A stretch of 64,000 nucleotides of DNA from Trileptium ribeirensis (taxonomy: Eukaryota > Nematoda > Enoplea > Enoplida > Thoracostomopsidae). Position numbers and translations under genes: made by a program. Positions 1-12,500 of this stretch are shown in pieces. The notes below the pieces were generated by a model that saw only the letters and a list, made by a program, of their open reading frames with translations, was not told the origin of the DNA and did no database searches. The stretch spans positions 62,001 to 126,000 of the forward strand of contig JASANE010024821.1 of assembly GCA_030248225.1 (NCBI GenBank), in the 5' to 3' direction. Every line of letters begins with the position of its first letter. The first letter of the stretch is position 1.

Positions 1-560
1 AACTTGGTCATTTTGAAGATATAAGGGAAATTTTAGCACCATTGGACTCAGCTGGGTGAGGCAAAACAGAAAATATCCAGTTTCGACAATATTTATGACA
101 TTTTTTATTTTTTTGGTTCCCAATGGTCTTGTTAAACAAAATTTTCGAAACAACATTTCTCGATAAATTAATCCTGACGGGCTGTACGTTATACCGTTAG
201 AAAAAAGAACAGCTTAGAGCGGTGGTTCGGGGGGGGGCAGCCCCCGACTGAAGCTTAGGCTTAGTATACCTAGAACGGCATGGCCTGCATTTTATTTCTG
301 CCCGTCATGGTTACTTGGGCCCTCATAACTTTCTAACGGTAATGTATATTTCAAAAAATCACACGCCAGTCGATTTGTCTCATCAAGCCCGAGTCGAACG
401 TGCCCAACATGACCATATTCCGAAGAAAGATTCATTGCGAATCAATCAGGAATTTTGGCAGAAAATTCGAAATCAAAGTCTGCCAGCTCGGTCGATGGTC
501 AACGGACATATGATCCGAACACAAGCAAAGGGGCCAACCCGTTAGCCCGTAAATCCCAAG
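1..560. repeat. Dispersed repeat, two pieces in opposite relative orientation
   Basis: Positions 1-130 resemble 27210-27330 and the start of 19790-19890 (shared words such as TTGGTCA.TTT.GAAGATA and GGTTCCCAATG). Positions 305-430 match the other strand of 27400-27490 and the plus strand of 30655-30740 (TTGGGCCCTC, TTTCTAACGG, CTCATCAAGC). Positions 175-345 also match 20785-20970 (AGAACAGCTTA, CTTAGGCTTAGTATA). This is one dispersed repeat family in rearranged pieces. No coding potential is claimed; short frames across it are incidental. Confidence 0.6.
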
Positions 561-1560
561 CGATAACTACACGTCACAACCATGGATCCTTTCGCTCGTC
601 AATAAGGTGAGAATGTGATCGTGGAGGAGGGGAGAACTATTTTGAATACGGACTGTGTGCTCGATGGATTCACTTCGCCTGCAGTATTGTGGACAAAACG
701 TTCGCGGACAGAATCGCAGATACGGACCTTATTCTTGTCGTTTACTCTGTGCGCGGAGAGTTCGCTAAGCAACGTCGCGCCACATCTACTGGAACTTAGG
801 TATTACACAACGACTAAATAATATCGAACAACGGCTAACAGCTCTTGCTTAAGCGGTCGAGAAAATCAGTCAAAATTCCACACAAGCTCGGAACCGGATG
901 CTTCAGCGGGGTCTCGCAGAACCAGTTGGGCAGACAGATACTGTTGCCCGGAACACAAACACTTCTAGTCGGGTTGTCATATATAACGCAACAGAGAACG
1001 AATATGCTGAACGACGCCGGTTGATCATGAGTGTTATGCGTAAACATGGGAAGGATTTCGACGACGCATCAAATATCATCATCATAACTAGACCCGTCCG
1101 CGACGATAGTGGAAGTATACTGAAGGGGCCTGATTCCAAGATCATATGATGATCATAGCTTAAAGCGAACAGGATTGCTAAAAACATCTGCCGTCGTCGA
1201 ACGTTACGCCATAACAGATTATATATTTGCGTACATAATTTGTAAAATTATATATTTGCGTCGCTATATGACTTACGACGACAGAAAGAAATTAACGACA
1301 TTGCGCCAAAAGGCTCGCGAACTAAACTATAGTCTTACACATGACAAAAATCAATTACACCGTTGTCAATGAAAAATTAGCGCTACATAAATGATGTCGC
1401 AGAGATGAGAGAGGTCGATTGGTTGGCGCCAAACGTGCAAACCCTGAATATAGTTTTTCAGTCACGGACGGTACGTAAAATATCCATTGTGTAAACTCCA
1501 TGAGGAGGTAAATTCTGCATGTAAGCCAGCAACTCCGCAAATATTATAAAAGTTTAATTA
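561..1560 (+). other. Decayed sequence 5' of a LINE, possible ORF1 debris
   Basis: The region has several short plus-strand frames, the best at 898-1149 (83 aa), rich in Arg, Glu and Asp, then an Arg/Lys/Glu-rich stretch near 1270-1375. Their position just upstream of a LINE endonuclease fragment makes an eroded ORF1 plausible. I see no diagnostic domain (no zinc knuckle, PHD or RRM), so this rests on position and composition only. Confidence 0.25.
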
Positions 1561-1914
1561 ACGTGTAAATGCTTGAATGCAAGAAGCCTAACACACTTCA
1601 AAAACATTACAGCTCTAGAATATATTCTCAACTCCAGCTCGTACTCCATTGTAGCCATTTCAGAAACATGTCTACAAAGTGATATCTCTGACCCACTTTT
1701 TGATTGTGCAAACTACAATGTTTTTCGTAATAGCTGGAAGGTTCGTCGAGTAGGTGGGGTCCATGTCTTTATTCAGCAAAATGTAACATTTTCGCAAGTC
1801 TCAGTTATTGATCCCAGGTTCAGCAGGCTAGAAGTCATTGTTAGAGAGTTACATATAGCAACAAACAACGCCTTTTATGCGTATATTGATCACCGAATGC
1901 TGGGGACAGTGTAG
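1561..1914 (+). pseudogene. LINE endonuclease, N-terminal half (CR1-like), broken
   Basis: The frame 1573-1914 (113 aa) reads like the start of an apurinic-type (EEP) endonuclease of non-LTR retrotransposons. NARSL near the start carries the metal-binding Asn; IVAISET about 30 residues later carries the catalytic Glu; a Gly-Gly-Val strand follows near residue 62. In intact elements this domain nicks target DNA to prime reverse transcription. The frame stops at 1914 without the GDFN and SDH motifs. The style fits CR1-type LINEs better than the RTE-like sequence that follows, so the two may be different elements. Confidence 0.6.
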
Positions 1915-1959
1915 CGAAGTACTGTTGCCATAAAGAACTATCTCAATGTGTGAGTCAAA

Positions 1960-2400
1960 CAAAACGAGGCGACTTCCTGGTAGTACGCGAAGACTTCAAC
2001 GCCTTGGTTGGAACTAAGCTTACCCAGACAAAATGCGTGGTTGAAACAGCTGTCTCGGAGCACATTGCATCCCGTCAATGCGAAACGACAACGAGGGTCG
2101 TTTTGTCTCATTCCTGTTTCCGCTAATACCGCAATGCGCCATAAACCAAGACACGTCGAAACTTGGGCGTCTAACACGGTTAAATACGGAAACAAATCGA
2201 TTTCATCGCTTCAAGCAACGATGTCGGTCATCATTCAAGATATGCCGTTTGTACTGTGGTATATCAATTCAATTAGATCACAGTTTGTAATTGCTTACGT
2301 GAACAGTACCTCTATCCACACACGCAAGATCCAGTTAGAAGCAGTAACGAGTTGGAACCGAGCGACTGTCCGATCCAGATGTCCGCAACAACTTTAGGTC
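1960..2400 (+). pseudogene. LINE endonuclease, C-terminal half (RTE-like), frameshifted
   Basis: The sequence at about 1972-2015 reads GDFLVVREDFNALVG, the GDFN motif region of an EEP endonuclease with Gly replaced by Glu. A DNEGRF element at about 2085 and a dispersed match to the usual Q-I-D...DH end of the domain (about 2190-2300, ending LDHSL) follow, spread over two frames. This resembles RTE-type LINEs, in which this half reads N-D-N-G then a conserved NQIDH. Several frameshifts make it non-functional. Confidence 0.5.
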
Positions 2401-3335
2401 AAACTCTCAAGTCATTCCGCCTCTCTCGGCGATAAAGAAGACAACCTAGACATGTCATAGCACACCACGAAGGAAACTCTGGAAAGTACCGCGGTAGAAG
2501 CGATTGGAAGGAATCGCCACCAACAAAGTACGTGGATTACATCGAGAACGCAGAATTTGGTTGACGAGCGAAAGATTGCACGAAACTCCCAGACCAAAAC
2601 ACACCTTACTACCGAAATCTCCACGGATAATGAAAATGACTGGAAGGAATAGGCAGAAATAATAGATAAAGCAGGTCGCATTGGCGACTCCTGTAAAAGT
2701 TCAAGACGCTCAAGACGGCAGAGGCAATCTGCACTGCTCCATGCGAGCTTATATGCGAGAAAAACGGAAGAACTACCAATACTATCAAACGTTGAAGACA
2801 TCGATCGAAAGAATATTTCGCCAAACTTCTAAATTGACCAGCGGCTGTGGCGCCACCAACGCAAGCGCCGTTTTCATGGATGCCTGGATATATCAACCGA
2901 ATCTCAAACTCGTAAAGAGGTGGAACAGCTATGACAGTAGTGAAACCTACCAATGTTCACGGTGAAGACGGCATCCCCGGCAGCGTCTGGAAAGCTGTAG
3001 GCGTTTCCGGGGCCGAGAGACTTCTACAAACTGTAAGAAAACTTTGGCTTCAGAAGAAAATCGCTCTGGCCAGGAAAACGACGGCACTAATTCTGCTTTT
3101 TAAAAAATTTGACGAAACAAACTGCAAAATATACAGGGGAATCTCACTCTTAGACGTCGTCTACAAAGCCACCATCTTTGAAATGTTGAGATGTGCGGTA
3201 AATGCTTGCATCTGGGAAAGCCAAGGGGATTCCATCTCGCTCGAAGCCCTGCGGATCAGGTCTTTGCTCTTTGGCAGATTGTAGAAAACCATAGAAGGTT
3301 AAGAAAATGGCAGTGGGAATAAATATGGTACTAAA
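2401..3335 (+). pseudogene. RTE-like LINE reverse transcriptase, N-terminal part
   Basis: The linker at 2550-2700 matches the charged segment between endonuclease and RT of RTE-like LINEs (DERK-like, then AGRIGDS). The frame 2931-3284 gives GEDGIPGSVWK and then CKIYRGISLLDVVYK, the fingers motifs of reverse transcriptase. A further frame gives ADQVFALWQIVE at 3248-3285, equivalent to the T-I-D-Q-I-F-T-L-R-Q motif. The catalytic YADD region is absent: homology ends by about 3335, just before the MITE at 3368. Multiple frame changes and stops mark a dead copy. Confidence 0.65.
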
Positions 3336-3367
3336 GCAGCTTCAAATTAACTTCGTGATTATATGTA

Positions 3368-3741
3368 CTGGCCTGTCCACAGTGGGGGGGGCTGGGGTTG
3401 ACTCCCCACTTTCCAAATCCCCACATGCTCGTGAGATTTTCCTCCATGCCCGTCCCCCACACTCGTCCGAAACCCGCCATGTTCAACTAATTCCACAAAT
3501 TTTTTATGTCTAAAACTTTGTTTTTGTTTGCAAATTGTATTTAAACATTAATTACCACTATTTATAATGCTAAAATATCGTTTTAGCTTAAAAATACATT
3601 CACGGTAGTAAAAATGCATGTATATATGAAAATATTTAGTTTTTAAGCAAAATTTATCCCCCACTTTTAATTTTCTCCCGAGAATGAACATGAGGGGCTC
3701 CCGAAGTTCCCCCACTTTTCGGACGGCTATGGACAGACCAG
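3368..3741. mobile_element. MITE, family 1 (copy 1), TA-flanked
   Basis: A 374-bp element bounded by TA on both sides. The ends are CTGGCCTGTCCA on the left and TGGACAGACCAG on the right, an inverted repeat with one mismatch in 12. It has no coding capacity. G/C-rich ends (GTGGGGGGG; CCCCCAC) flank an AT-rich middle. Related copies lie at 38764-39082 and, inverted, at 43986-44365, sharing words such as CTAAAAT/CGTCGTTTTA and the CCCACTTT...CCCGAGA end. A TA duplication would fit a Tc1/mariner-type mobiliser, but the superfamily is inferred. Confidence 0.75.
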
Positions 3742-3743
3742 TA

Positions 3744-4725
3744 TATATATTTTTGTGTGTGTGTTTGTGGACACTTCAGTACTCTGGAATCCTTTAGTTA
3801 GTGTCTTTTGAATTAAGAAATATAGATAACCCAATATCACAGTATATATGTCGTGCCTTACCTTAATTACCGTCTAAAGCTATAGCCAAGAGTGGATATG
3901 ATTATAAAAGGATAGCCACTTGTACATTGTATTCGTGTTGGAATTCATTATAATGTTGTGTGGCCTGTTATCTTATAATAATTATATACATGAACTCTGA
4001 ATTTGCTCGTGTATAAATATTTAAATATCAAATATTAAAATTATTTGTTGAACAATTAATCGCTAAATGGCTAACCGATTCAACACATCGCTGCCCCTTA
4101 CACTTTGTTGCTGTGGCACAATCCTATGCGTTTAAATTCTAAATTCGCCTTAAATGTCGTGACGTCATATTGTCGTTAGAGGCATAGCAGACGTGATATC
4201 TCAGATTTTTATTCCGTTCTAGATACACTAAACTTAGCTAACGTTACACCATGATAATGGATCAGGTGCAATGCACGCACAAAACTCTTGAAATAGTTCA
4301 TCTGCAGTAGATGTTTCATAGGAAGTTTCTAGCTTCCAAATCCATAGCCACGGCGAAAACCCAACTTGTTGTGTGTTGTCACGGTTTGAAGCTACATCTG
4401 GTATCCGGCGCTTTTACACGTTAAGTTTTGTGGTTTGCTTTTAGTAGCCGCTGGCTGTGCTAATGCGCGAGGTAGCTTTCTGTATTGGGCGATGTTGCAT
4501 AATAGACACGATAATTTATTTAAGTAGATGCCGTCTGATGGGTATCTATTAAGGCACTATTATGTTGACTAAATACGCACCATTCTCCGTCGCATAGCGG
4601 TCCACAGGGAGAGTCGGTGGCAAAGAATCCACCATTATGAAGCTAATTACAGTAGAATGGTTTTGTAATGTATAATAAACTACCTATGCCAGTGATAGAG
4701 GTCTATAATTTGCGGGGTTCAAGGG
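3744..4725. other. AT-rich gap, nothing recognised
   Basis: I see no open frame with coding character, no repeat shared with other parts of the window and no RNA gene. A short (GT)n run occurs at about 3755-3767. Confidence 0.5.
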
Positions 4726-4732
4726 TTTGAAA

Positions 4733-4835
4733 ATTTTTTGTGAGCCCGCGGGTACTAGTGGCTGTAGACAACCTTGGGAAAGCCTTGGGTTTCCGTGGGT
4801 ACCAGCGGGCTCAAAAATTTCTGCACGCGCACATC
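4733..4835. repeat. Imperfect inverted repeat, GC-rich
   Basis: GAGCCCGCGGGTAC at about 4742 faces GGTACCAGCGGGCTC at about 4798, separated by roughly 40 bp containing a doubled CCTTGGG. Both outer flanks are A/T runs (AATTTTTTG and CAAAAATTT), extending the symmetry. The palindrome resembles the centre or end of a small MITE; no full element was delimited. Confidence 0.5.
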
Positions 4836-4851
4836 TCTGAGGGTTTTCGGA

Positions 4852-5310
4852 AGAAAAAGTTGCGATTATGGCATTCCGCTAAGCAATCTGTATATTTTAA
4901 CGAATATATATAGGCACTTTTCCAAAATATGTTTACTGCGACTGTAAATATAAAGCAAAAGCGAGAATGTAACATTATCGAAAATGCGAACTATAAAACT
5001 TTATTTCGATACGTAAATAACTGACTTTCGGCAGAATTCAGTATTGGTGCCATCAAGTGCTATAATATGTTATAAACGCCAGTATTGGTGCCATCAAGTG
5101 CTATCATATGCTATAAAAGCCAGTATTGGTGCCATAATATGCAGATGAAAAAATTGCGATTATGGCATTCCGGTAAGCAATCTGGATATTTTAGAGAATA
5201 CAGACAATTTTCCAAACAATGTTCTACCACAATTTTATAATTCCACCATAAGCGCGAACGTAACATTTAAACTTATTTCGATACGTAAATAACAGGGTTT
5301 TGGCAAAACC
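4852..5310. repeat. Tandem duplication, about 295-bp unit, with inner 50-bp repeat
   Basis: The unit beginning AAAGTTGCGATTATGGCATT at 4856 recurs as AAATTGCGATTATGGCATT at 5151. Both are followed by AAGCAATCTG.ATATTTTA, a TTTTCCAAA segment, a GCGA..TGTAACATT/GCGAACGTAACATT segment and TTATTTCGATACGTAAATAAC. Between the units lies GTATTGGTGCCATCAAGTGC at about 5041, repeated at about 5082 and partly at about 5124. The copies have diverged by substitutions and small indels, so the duplication is not recent. Confidence 0.75.
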
Positions 5311-6009
5311 CGGTTCTTGTTCTGACAAAAGCCATAAAGTGTTCTGATGGATCATTATGCTCTGCACGTACGTATATTTTTAGCGGAGCTCGGCGAAGCG
5401 TTTTTATTTTCTGTCTGGGAGTAAAAAGGTCGATGTCCGTCCGTTCGTTCGTTCGTTCGGTCTCAAGAACCACTGAACGGATTTTAAAAAACTTTTTTTG
5501 TTTGAAAGCCTATCATGTTAGAGTGTGCACCTGATATTTGGTATTAAAAAATTTTGAGTGGTTAATTAGTAATTAGCTAATTAGTTAATTTTATGCAACT
5601 AAAATAGAGACTTTTGCAATATTTGTGTTATTTATTGATATAGAGCCGGTTCGATCAAACCATTATAGGGTTTTTTGGATCGAAGAATTCAAATATAATA
5701 TTTTTACCAATGATAAAGCCCTATGCAATGTAGTTACAAGAACATAAAATTGAGTACATTCGTAATGCGACAGCCCAAGCTCCGCTCACAAACGTAGTTC
5801 CACTACCGACTAGTTTACTAATATTATAGTTGATGCTTTTTCTTTTGTACTTATTGTTGATAACAATAATCCTGAAATTATTGACATAGCAGCTACAGAT
5901 CAATCTCTCACGTGGGTTACATTTTCTACACAAATTGTACAGAAGAACATGAGCAAGCTGAATTCTAATCTAAACCATTCCCAAATGGGCTACCCGCATT
6001 CTTTTTAAA
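5311..6009. other. Gap with a short GTTC-rich tract
   Basis: A simple tract CGTCCGTTCGTTCGTTCGTT sits at about 5438-5457, followed by AACCACTGAACGGATTTTAAA, the usual look of a widespread degenerate invertebrate repeat. Short frames on the minus strand here have no domain support. Confidence 0.4.
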
Positions 6010-7320
6010 AAATCTGAAAAACTCGTTCTGTTTCTCACTGGCACGCCTTTTCGAATAGTCATTTGTCACTGCTAGTCATCGAAAACCGTGGCTTTCAGTC
6101 CACTTAGTGTCAGAGTACAAAAAAAGAGATTCATCTAATCCCCTCAATTAGCGGTCAACAATATCCAAATGTTGCCAAATCATGGAATATGCGGTAAACG
6201 ACTATATCATTTCTTTTCTTGCTCACACTATCATTACGCCCAATAAACATGGATATATTTCAAAAAATCAACTGGTACTCTGCTACTCCAGTGCATGAAA
6301 GATTGATGCACTACAGTTGATGAGGGGATAATACATCGATGTGGTTTACCTTGATTTTGCAAGAGCTATCGATACAGTTTCACAAAAAGCTACTCATGAC
6401 GCTTTCGAAAAATAGAACAAGCGGTTAACTTCTACGGAACGAATCGAGCGCACTTAGCTGATCGCAAAATCTAGGTAAAGATAAATTATAGCTTTTCAGA
6501 GGAATTATCTGTAACCTCAGGCGTTCCACAGGGAAACGTTCTTGGTCCTGCTTTGTTTTTTTTTGAATATCAATCATCTTATTGTAACGTTAAATAACGT
6601 ATACTGCAAATTGCGAAACTCAAATAACGTACACCACTGATGACGTGAAACTTTATGTTAAACAAAAACATACAGATCCTCATATAGCTGAGTATAAACT
6701 TAGTCAAGCAATCTAGTTTGTTGATTCGCGGGCTAGAGATTTGCAACTTGCTTATCGTATGCTAAATATACAGTTCTCCATATATGACATAGAAATCCAC
6801 GGTTAGATTATCATATGTATAATGAATCACGATCTAAATTTCAACACTCGTCTGAAAGACTTATGAGTCTCAGTGTGTAATCTGTTCAAGCCAGACATTC
6901 ACTATACCGTTGTATGTCAAAAGGCCTATCGTATTATAACATGCTATTTCGTTGTATCGTATGTTCTTATTACCACGTTCTTTAGACTGCTTATATGTCT
7001 TATGTCGTCCTCACCCTAAAATGTGCATTGCCTGTGTGGTATCCATGTACAGTAGAATACATTGACAAAGTAGAAAATATTTAAAGATATTAGTATATAT
7101 ATAAACGTATTTTAGCCAGAGCCGGCTTACCGCACGCCAAGTATTTAGACATACTTATCTTAACTTAAATCCTTTAGAGTTGAGGCGCTTCCACGCTGAA
7201 TTATTAAAATAATTTTCTTCCGGTTATAATGATCTTTTTGAACAGTCTTGTGTCAATTTTACAAGAGGTCGTCATCTTAAAATAAAGAAACCACAGCATA
7301 AAACTAGCGGTATGGGTTAT
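6010..7320 (+). pseudogene. LINE reverse transcriptase fragment, heavily decayed
   Basis: Translation in shifting plus-strand frames recovers RT motifs in the right order: an I-M-E-Y-A-V-N-D-Y-I-I-S-F-L segment at about 6185; YLDFARAIDTVS at about 6350, the palm motif normally D-F-x-K-A-F-D; VTSGVPQGNVLGPALF at about 6510-6560; and at 7020-7310 the C-terminal signature with LELRRFHAELL and a TRG-x-LKI motif. The FADD catalytic block at about 6620-6650 is not legible. The order and spacing fit a CR1/Jockey-type ORF2. Stops and frameshifts are numerous. Confidence 0.7.
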
Positions 7321-9325
7321 TTTCGCATCGTCTGAGTTGTAAATGTGCAACTAGTTACCGGTTATGGTAATGAATCGACCATTACAAGATGTATGCCACT
7401 AGTGCAAATAATTTCAAGAAACTACTTGAGAATGTTGATTTAACAAAATTCTTGAAATTTGGTAGAAACATTTAATCAGAAATATAGACGGATTTAAATT
7501 TTTTCTGATTAAATTCGCTTATTCACTGGTCTGTTAATATTGTCATGTAAATTTTAAATAATGCTATATTTCATAATGGTACACTTGTATATGGCTAATA
7601 GAGGGTGTTGCAGTCAGGCTATTTCTTTATTGTTGGGCTTGGAATGGTGAACTTAACTCCAGATGTAAAACCCTTTGAGCTGTAACACCCAACGGCCGAT
7701 AACAAATGATTTCCTACTATGTGCGCTATCAATATAGACAACGTGTGCTATAATTGCGACACACTAAGCAACATTAATGCTCTGCGTAGCAACTCGAACA
7801 ACGATGCCAAAAGCTTACGCTTAGGATAGAAATAGACCGCATACTACAATTCATTAATACTATATTACGATGCATGTTATAATTTCCTCAGCAAAAATCA
7901 ACAGTATCATTTCCAAATCAGTGCTTATATATGGTTTTTAAATAATTGGCTGAATCAAAATAAAACAAGGACTATCACACGAAAAAATAATGCCAAGCGA
8001 CAATTTGAAGGCAAATTTTAAACGCTTAAAAACATACGGCAGTTAGCTACAAAGTCCAGATAGTTGTACTAGATCCCATCTAGTTGATATGCGAGCGTGA
8101 CGTACACAGCATGCGCTCGACCGAGCCGAGACAGCATATAATCGGACCCGAGGAGACGTTTTGGTTATGACAAAATTCGCTCGATACCTACATTTTATGG
8201 GTGTTCGGTGTGAACAGCTAGCGTTCAGGATAATGCAAAAATAACAATGCTTTAGACCGATTCGAAACTGTGAAAGCCATAGTCATATTCAGTTAGTTGG
8301 TACACTGGATAATATGGCCAATGTTATTGGTGAGATCTAAGATCGCTTGAAATGGACAATGTACCATGAAGTACGTTAACCCAAATTCACATAAGTATAG
8401 CAAAAAATCTACACTCTGGTAGAAGGTCCAGGTCGATATTTTCTAATGTTATGTCCCTGTCCGATGTCACAGAACTCCCATATTTATTTAAAACCACATT
8501 TCATTATCTCCAAAAGATTAGACTGTGACAAGAAATTGTTGTTCGACTTGAGGACCGGACTAAAATTTGCTTAACAAAAAAATGAAATTACTACTCTTGT
8601 TGAATCAGGCACCCGTGGCTGCCGCGCACCCACAAACCTCGATATTTCAACACATCTTGTCACGATCTAGTATCAGTGCAGCATCGGCGTTAAGCAATAT
8701 TTCGTGCATTCGGTTCCAGTAATTTCCATTTAGATACCACTTCCATGGCTGCCAAAAATTTATATTTTATAAAGATTTTATATTTTCAGCTTCGTGCCTT
8801 CGCACGACCTTTCAACAAACATCTTCAGTAGATCGTTCCAGGGAAAATATATACATCTTTAATCAAACGCAGTTAATTAATCTCCTGCTATAATAGAAAG
8901 CTTTTTGACTTACACAATCATCTGTATTTTTAACAGAATTCACAAAACAAAACACAGAAATCTCGTGGCAGCTATAATTGCAGTCAAAACAATAAAATAT
9001 ATACTGACTAACGTCTACACTGTGAGCAGTGCAAAAACTATGACAAACTTAAAATTTTAAAGCTACGACCATCTAATATATAATAGATGGGTGATTAGAT
9101 GAGCTATAAAGAAAAATCAGATATGAAAAATAAGAAGTGCCAGGTCCAAGTCCAGAACGGGTCATCCTTATTTAAAAACAGCTGAATAAATCAAGCATAT
9201 AATTTAGCGGCTACACATAAGTGCTTTTATCTTTCTTTTCATGGTACGTGTTTGTATTTATGATACGCTAAGATCAAGACAACCAACAGCCTCTGGCATT
9301 ACTTTTCAACAGCAGTTGGAGGTGA
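7321..9325. other. AT-rich gap, nothing recognised
   Basis: No frame with coding character on either strand and no duplicated segment that I could match elsewhere in the window. A GAAACCTCGATATTTC-like patch near 8630 and short palindromes are below the level I would annotate. Confidence 0.4.
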
Positions 9326-9329
9326 GACG

Positions 9330-9500
9330 TTATGCCCGAAGCCCGGGCCGAAACGGGCCCGGCCCATGCACCTGACCGGGAGGACTTGCCTCATTTTCGT
9401 TCGGGCCGGACTGGGCGTCGAGTCAGAAATGAAAATTTCGGACCCTGAATGCCGCCAATTTCCGAAAAAGCCCGATTCAGCACGAAGTCCGGCGCGAAAA
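9330..9500. repeat. GC-rich palindromic patch (MITE remnant)
   Basis: Dense alternation of CCCGGGCC/GGGCCCGG words (GCCCGGGCCGAAACGGGCCC at 9341-9360, CGGGCCGG at about 9404, AAAGCCCGA and AAGTCCGGC at the end) stands out against AT-rich flanks. Such runs are typical of the ends of hAT-type MITEs, but I could not find terminal CAGGG-type ends or a target duplication, so class is not assigned. Confidence 0.45.
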
Positions 9501-12500
9501 GTTTAATTATGAAGATGAAAATGAACATAGATACAATACAAAGAAAACATGCATATTGCATGTGTAACGAAATTACTGCGCATATGCGAATCGTTACGAT
9601 AACATGCTTTGGTCAGTACTGAAGGTTTCGTTATGTATGGTTCGCTGGGAATATTCATTAGCATGCTAACAGCTCCAAACTGGCATGTCGCTAATACACA
9701 AGCCCGAACCAACAAGCTATCCGAGCTTGACTTTGGCGTGACGCAAAAAGTTTCGTCAACGCTATATGAAGCGCATAATACTGCGAGTATAAAAGAGTTC
9801 ATCAAATTTAGTCCATCTGTCAGATAAACCTTATCTCTCCCAACAATGTTTCAATCCATAAAAGGGCTAACACATTAACTGGGATATCGTTACTATTTTG
9901 ATTTTGAACAAAACATTGTCGAAATCCATTAATCCAATTAGTACCCGAAGATGAATTATGTGGTACATCCGCTAACGACAGACAGAAAATTTTCATGATT
10001 ATTCCTCTTAGCTACCCCAGTGCATCCTTCGCTCTCTTCGTTTGCTCCGATTCAATAATACCCATGTTTAAGCTACAAACACTACGAATTTTGCTGTTAT
10101 CACCATATAACAGTATAACAAGAAAGCCAAATTGTTTGAAATTATTGCAATGCTGGCTATAGCATAGAATCAACCACAGGTTTAACATAGACCCCATTCG
10201 TCTCTCAGGCTACATGACGTAGAAAATTACCAACTTTAGCCATCTATCTTCTTACAGCCTAACCCTCAGACATAAAAGAAAGGTTCACACTTAAGGATAT
10301 CGTGAAATTGGCGAGATCTCCGTTCCATGTTTTAAACCGACTGCAAAAATGGCTTGGTTTTTCGATGGATACCCAACAACACAGCGTTTCAGATAGCATC
10401 CACTAATTAAGTAGCGCTCAACAAAGCACACTGTTTAGTCATTTCGGTGACAGCGCCCACTACCCAATAAAGAGCACCATGCAGTGGCCACAAAAGGAAA
10501 TCACCTGTTATTTCGACGGCGGGTGCTAAAAATAACCAAAAAGTTTTCAGGACTTTGTTCATGAAAAGAGGCCACTATGTCTTTTTCGTGACGCTAACTA
10601 TACCGAACCACGTAGTCATTTTCACAATGGCGCTCACGGGTGAACGTGCCGAATTGACAACGTTATGGATACCCCATTACCCACGGGTACACTCGATACA
10701 GCTGGGCTCAAGACTTGAACCCGTACTCATGGTTGCTGCGGGTAAAAGTGCCCGCGCATAACTCTGCTGTAGTTTCCGGTAAGAAATCGGGGTTGCAGAA
10801 AATATCTCTAGCCATGCGTATTCGGATCAAGATTCTGACTAGCTTCTTGACAATAACAGTGCAACAACCAACGTCATGGCAATTTAGACTGCAACATGCA
10901 AACAAATCCGACGCCGATTTATACAACAAAGTACAAACCAATCACTTGTCAATTTATACTTCAAAATCAGAACCAATCTTTTACCTATCTATATACATTT
11001 CAAAGATGCCAGCTAGCCAAGCTGAACCAATATAATGTACACCTTGCAAATGTCAGTCGAACAAACCAAAGCAAAAAGATTACGCTACTAACACCGTTAT
11101 GCGTATTTGTGCACAATTCAAGGGCTGAGAGTAATATACCCCAGCAAAATTGCACGCTATGCTATGATGGCATTAAGCTACCGTAACATTGAGCAATGCA
11201 GTACATTGAGAGCGTTTATGTGTACTACACCGTTTGGGCAACCGAGGTCTGTGGTAGAACGGGATGAGTGTGCTCAAAAACTGAAGTAATATTTCAATTG
11301 GTATAGACAAATATAATTCGAACGAGGATCAGATACTTAAAATACTGTGTATATTGTTTAGATCGGCTTGGTGCCTTGGATTAATTTTCAAGGACAAGAA
11401 CTGTTCACAAATGGTTCTGTCACAAGCCTCAATTCAATGTCCGCAAGTTTCGCCTACAACTTTTTTGCGAGTGTGGATACATCTATCAGACACTCTGCAC
11501 TGGGTATAACTATCATATTATAGTGCACAGCTGATGCAAAACTATACGGAAGGTTATAACCATGTCACGTTACAAAGGCAGCTTATGGTATTTGTTACAT
11601 AGCGCACAGCTAAAAACGAATGTGTTCGGATGTGCTATGAACAAACATAGCTAAATTGTGTTCAGATTGATAGTGTTTCATGTTTGGGAACTGAATGCTA
11701 CTTCACTAAACCGGAGCAGCCGCCAAATCAGAATATATATAGGACGGAATCAGATTTTTCCTCCTGCCAACCCCGGCACCGATTTTTTAGCATTATTACA
11801 ATAGGGTAAAAACACTGGAACGTGCATAAAAAATTCCAATTTTCTACAGTAAAATGAATAATAAGGGATTAATTAGTTCAACATGAATAATAGCGATTGG
11901 GCAGAGCGAAGGTAGGAGCACGTTGTAGGGAACAAAGTTATGTATTCGAAGAGATGATATTTTCCGTTTTGTTGCAAAGTCGACTCGGTATAATGTAGAC
12001 ATGGGACCCAACTATGTGATGATAAAGTTCAACTCTGTAATAATTGCACTGCGTAGCAGAGAGGATCATAAATAAAATATTTTGCTGCCTTCCAAATTGG
12101 AGGTGGGATTCACAAATTTTTAGAAATCACGTTTAATGGAAAAAATTGTATATTCGTATTCAACGCGACATGCTCCTGGAATAGAATCGATGTTACACAA
12201 CCTTTTAATCTTTGGAATTACGCTTACGATATAAACTGGCTTTTCCAAACAGGGGGACCGTGTCCCCAGGTATTTCGACCTCCCCGGTTCCCCCAATTCA
12301 TGCCATCAAGTAAATTTTGGCTGCCGCCCCAACTCATGCCCCCGGGTTCCGCAGATACGTTCCCGCTCCGCTAAAAATTACCAAATTTATGTCTGATGGG
12401 CTAAAAAATATGCGAATTTTTTCCAATTTTAGCTAAAAATTCCCAAATTAAATTACTAAAACTTCCCTTTTAGTAAGCACAGTTGCAATCAATTGCCATA

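Noticed and set aside
9503..9827. Overlapping 100-aa minus and 72-aa plus frames
   Set aside because: No domain, both strands open by chance, no splice-site support.
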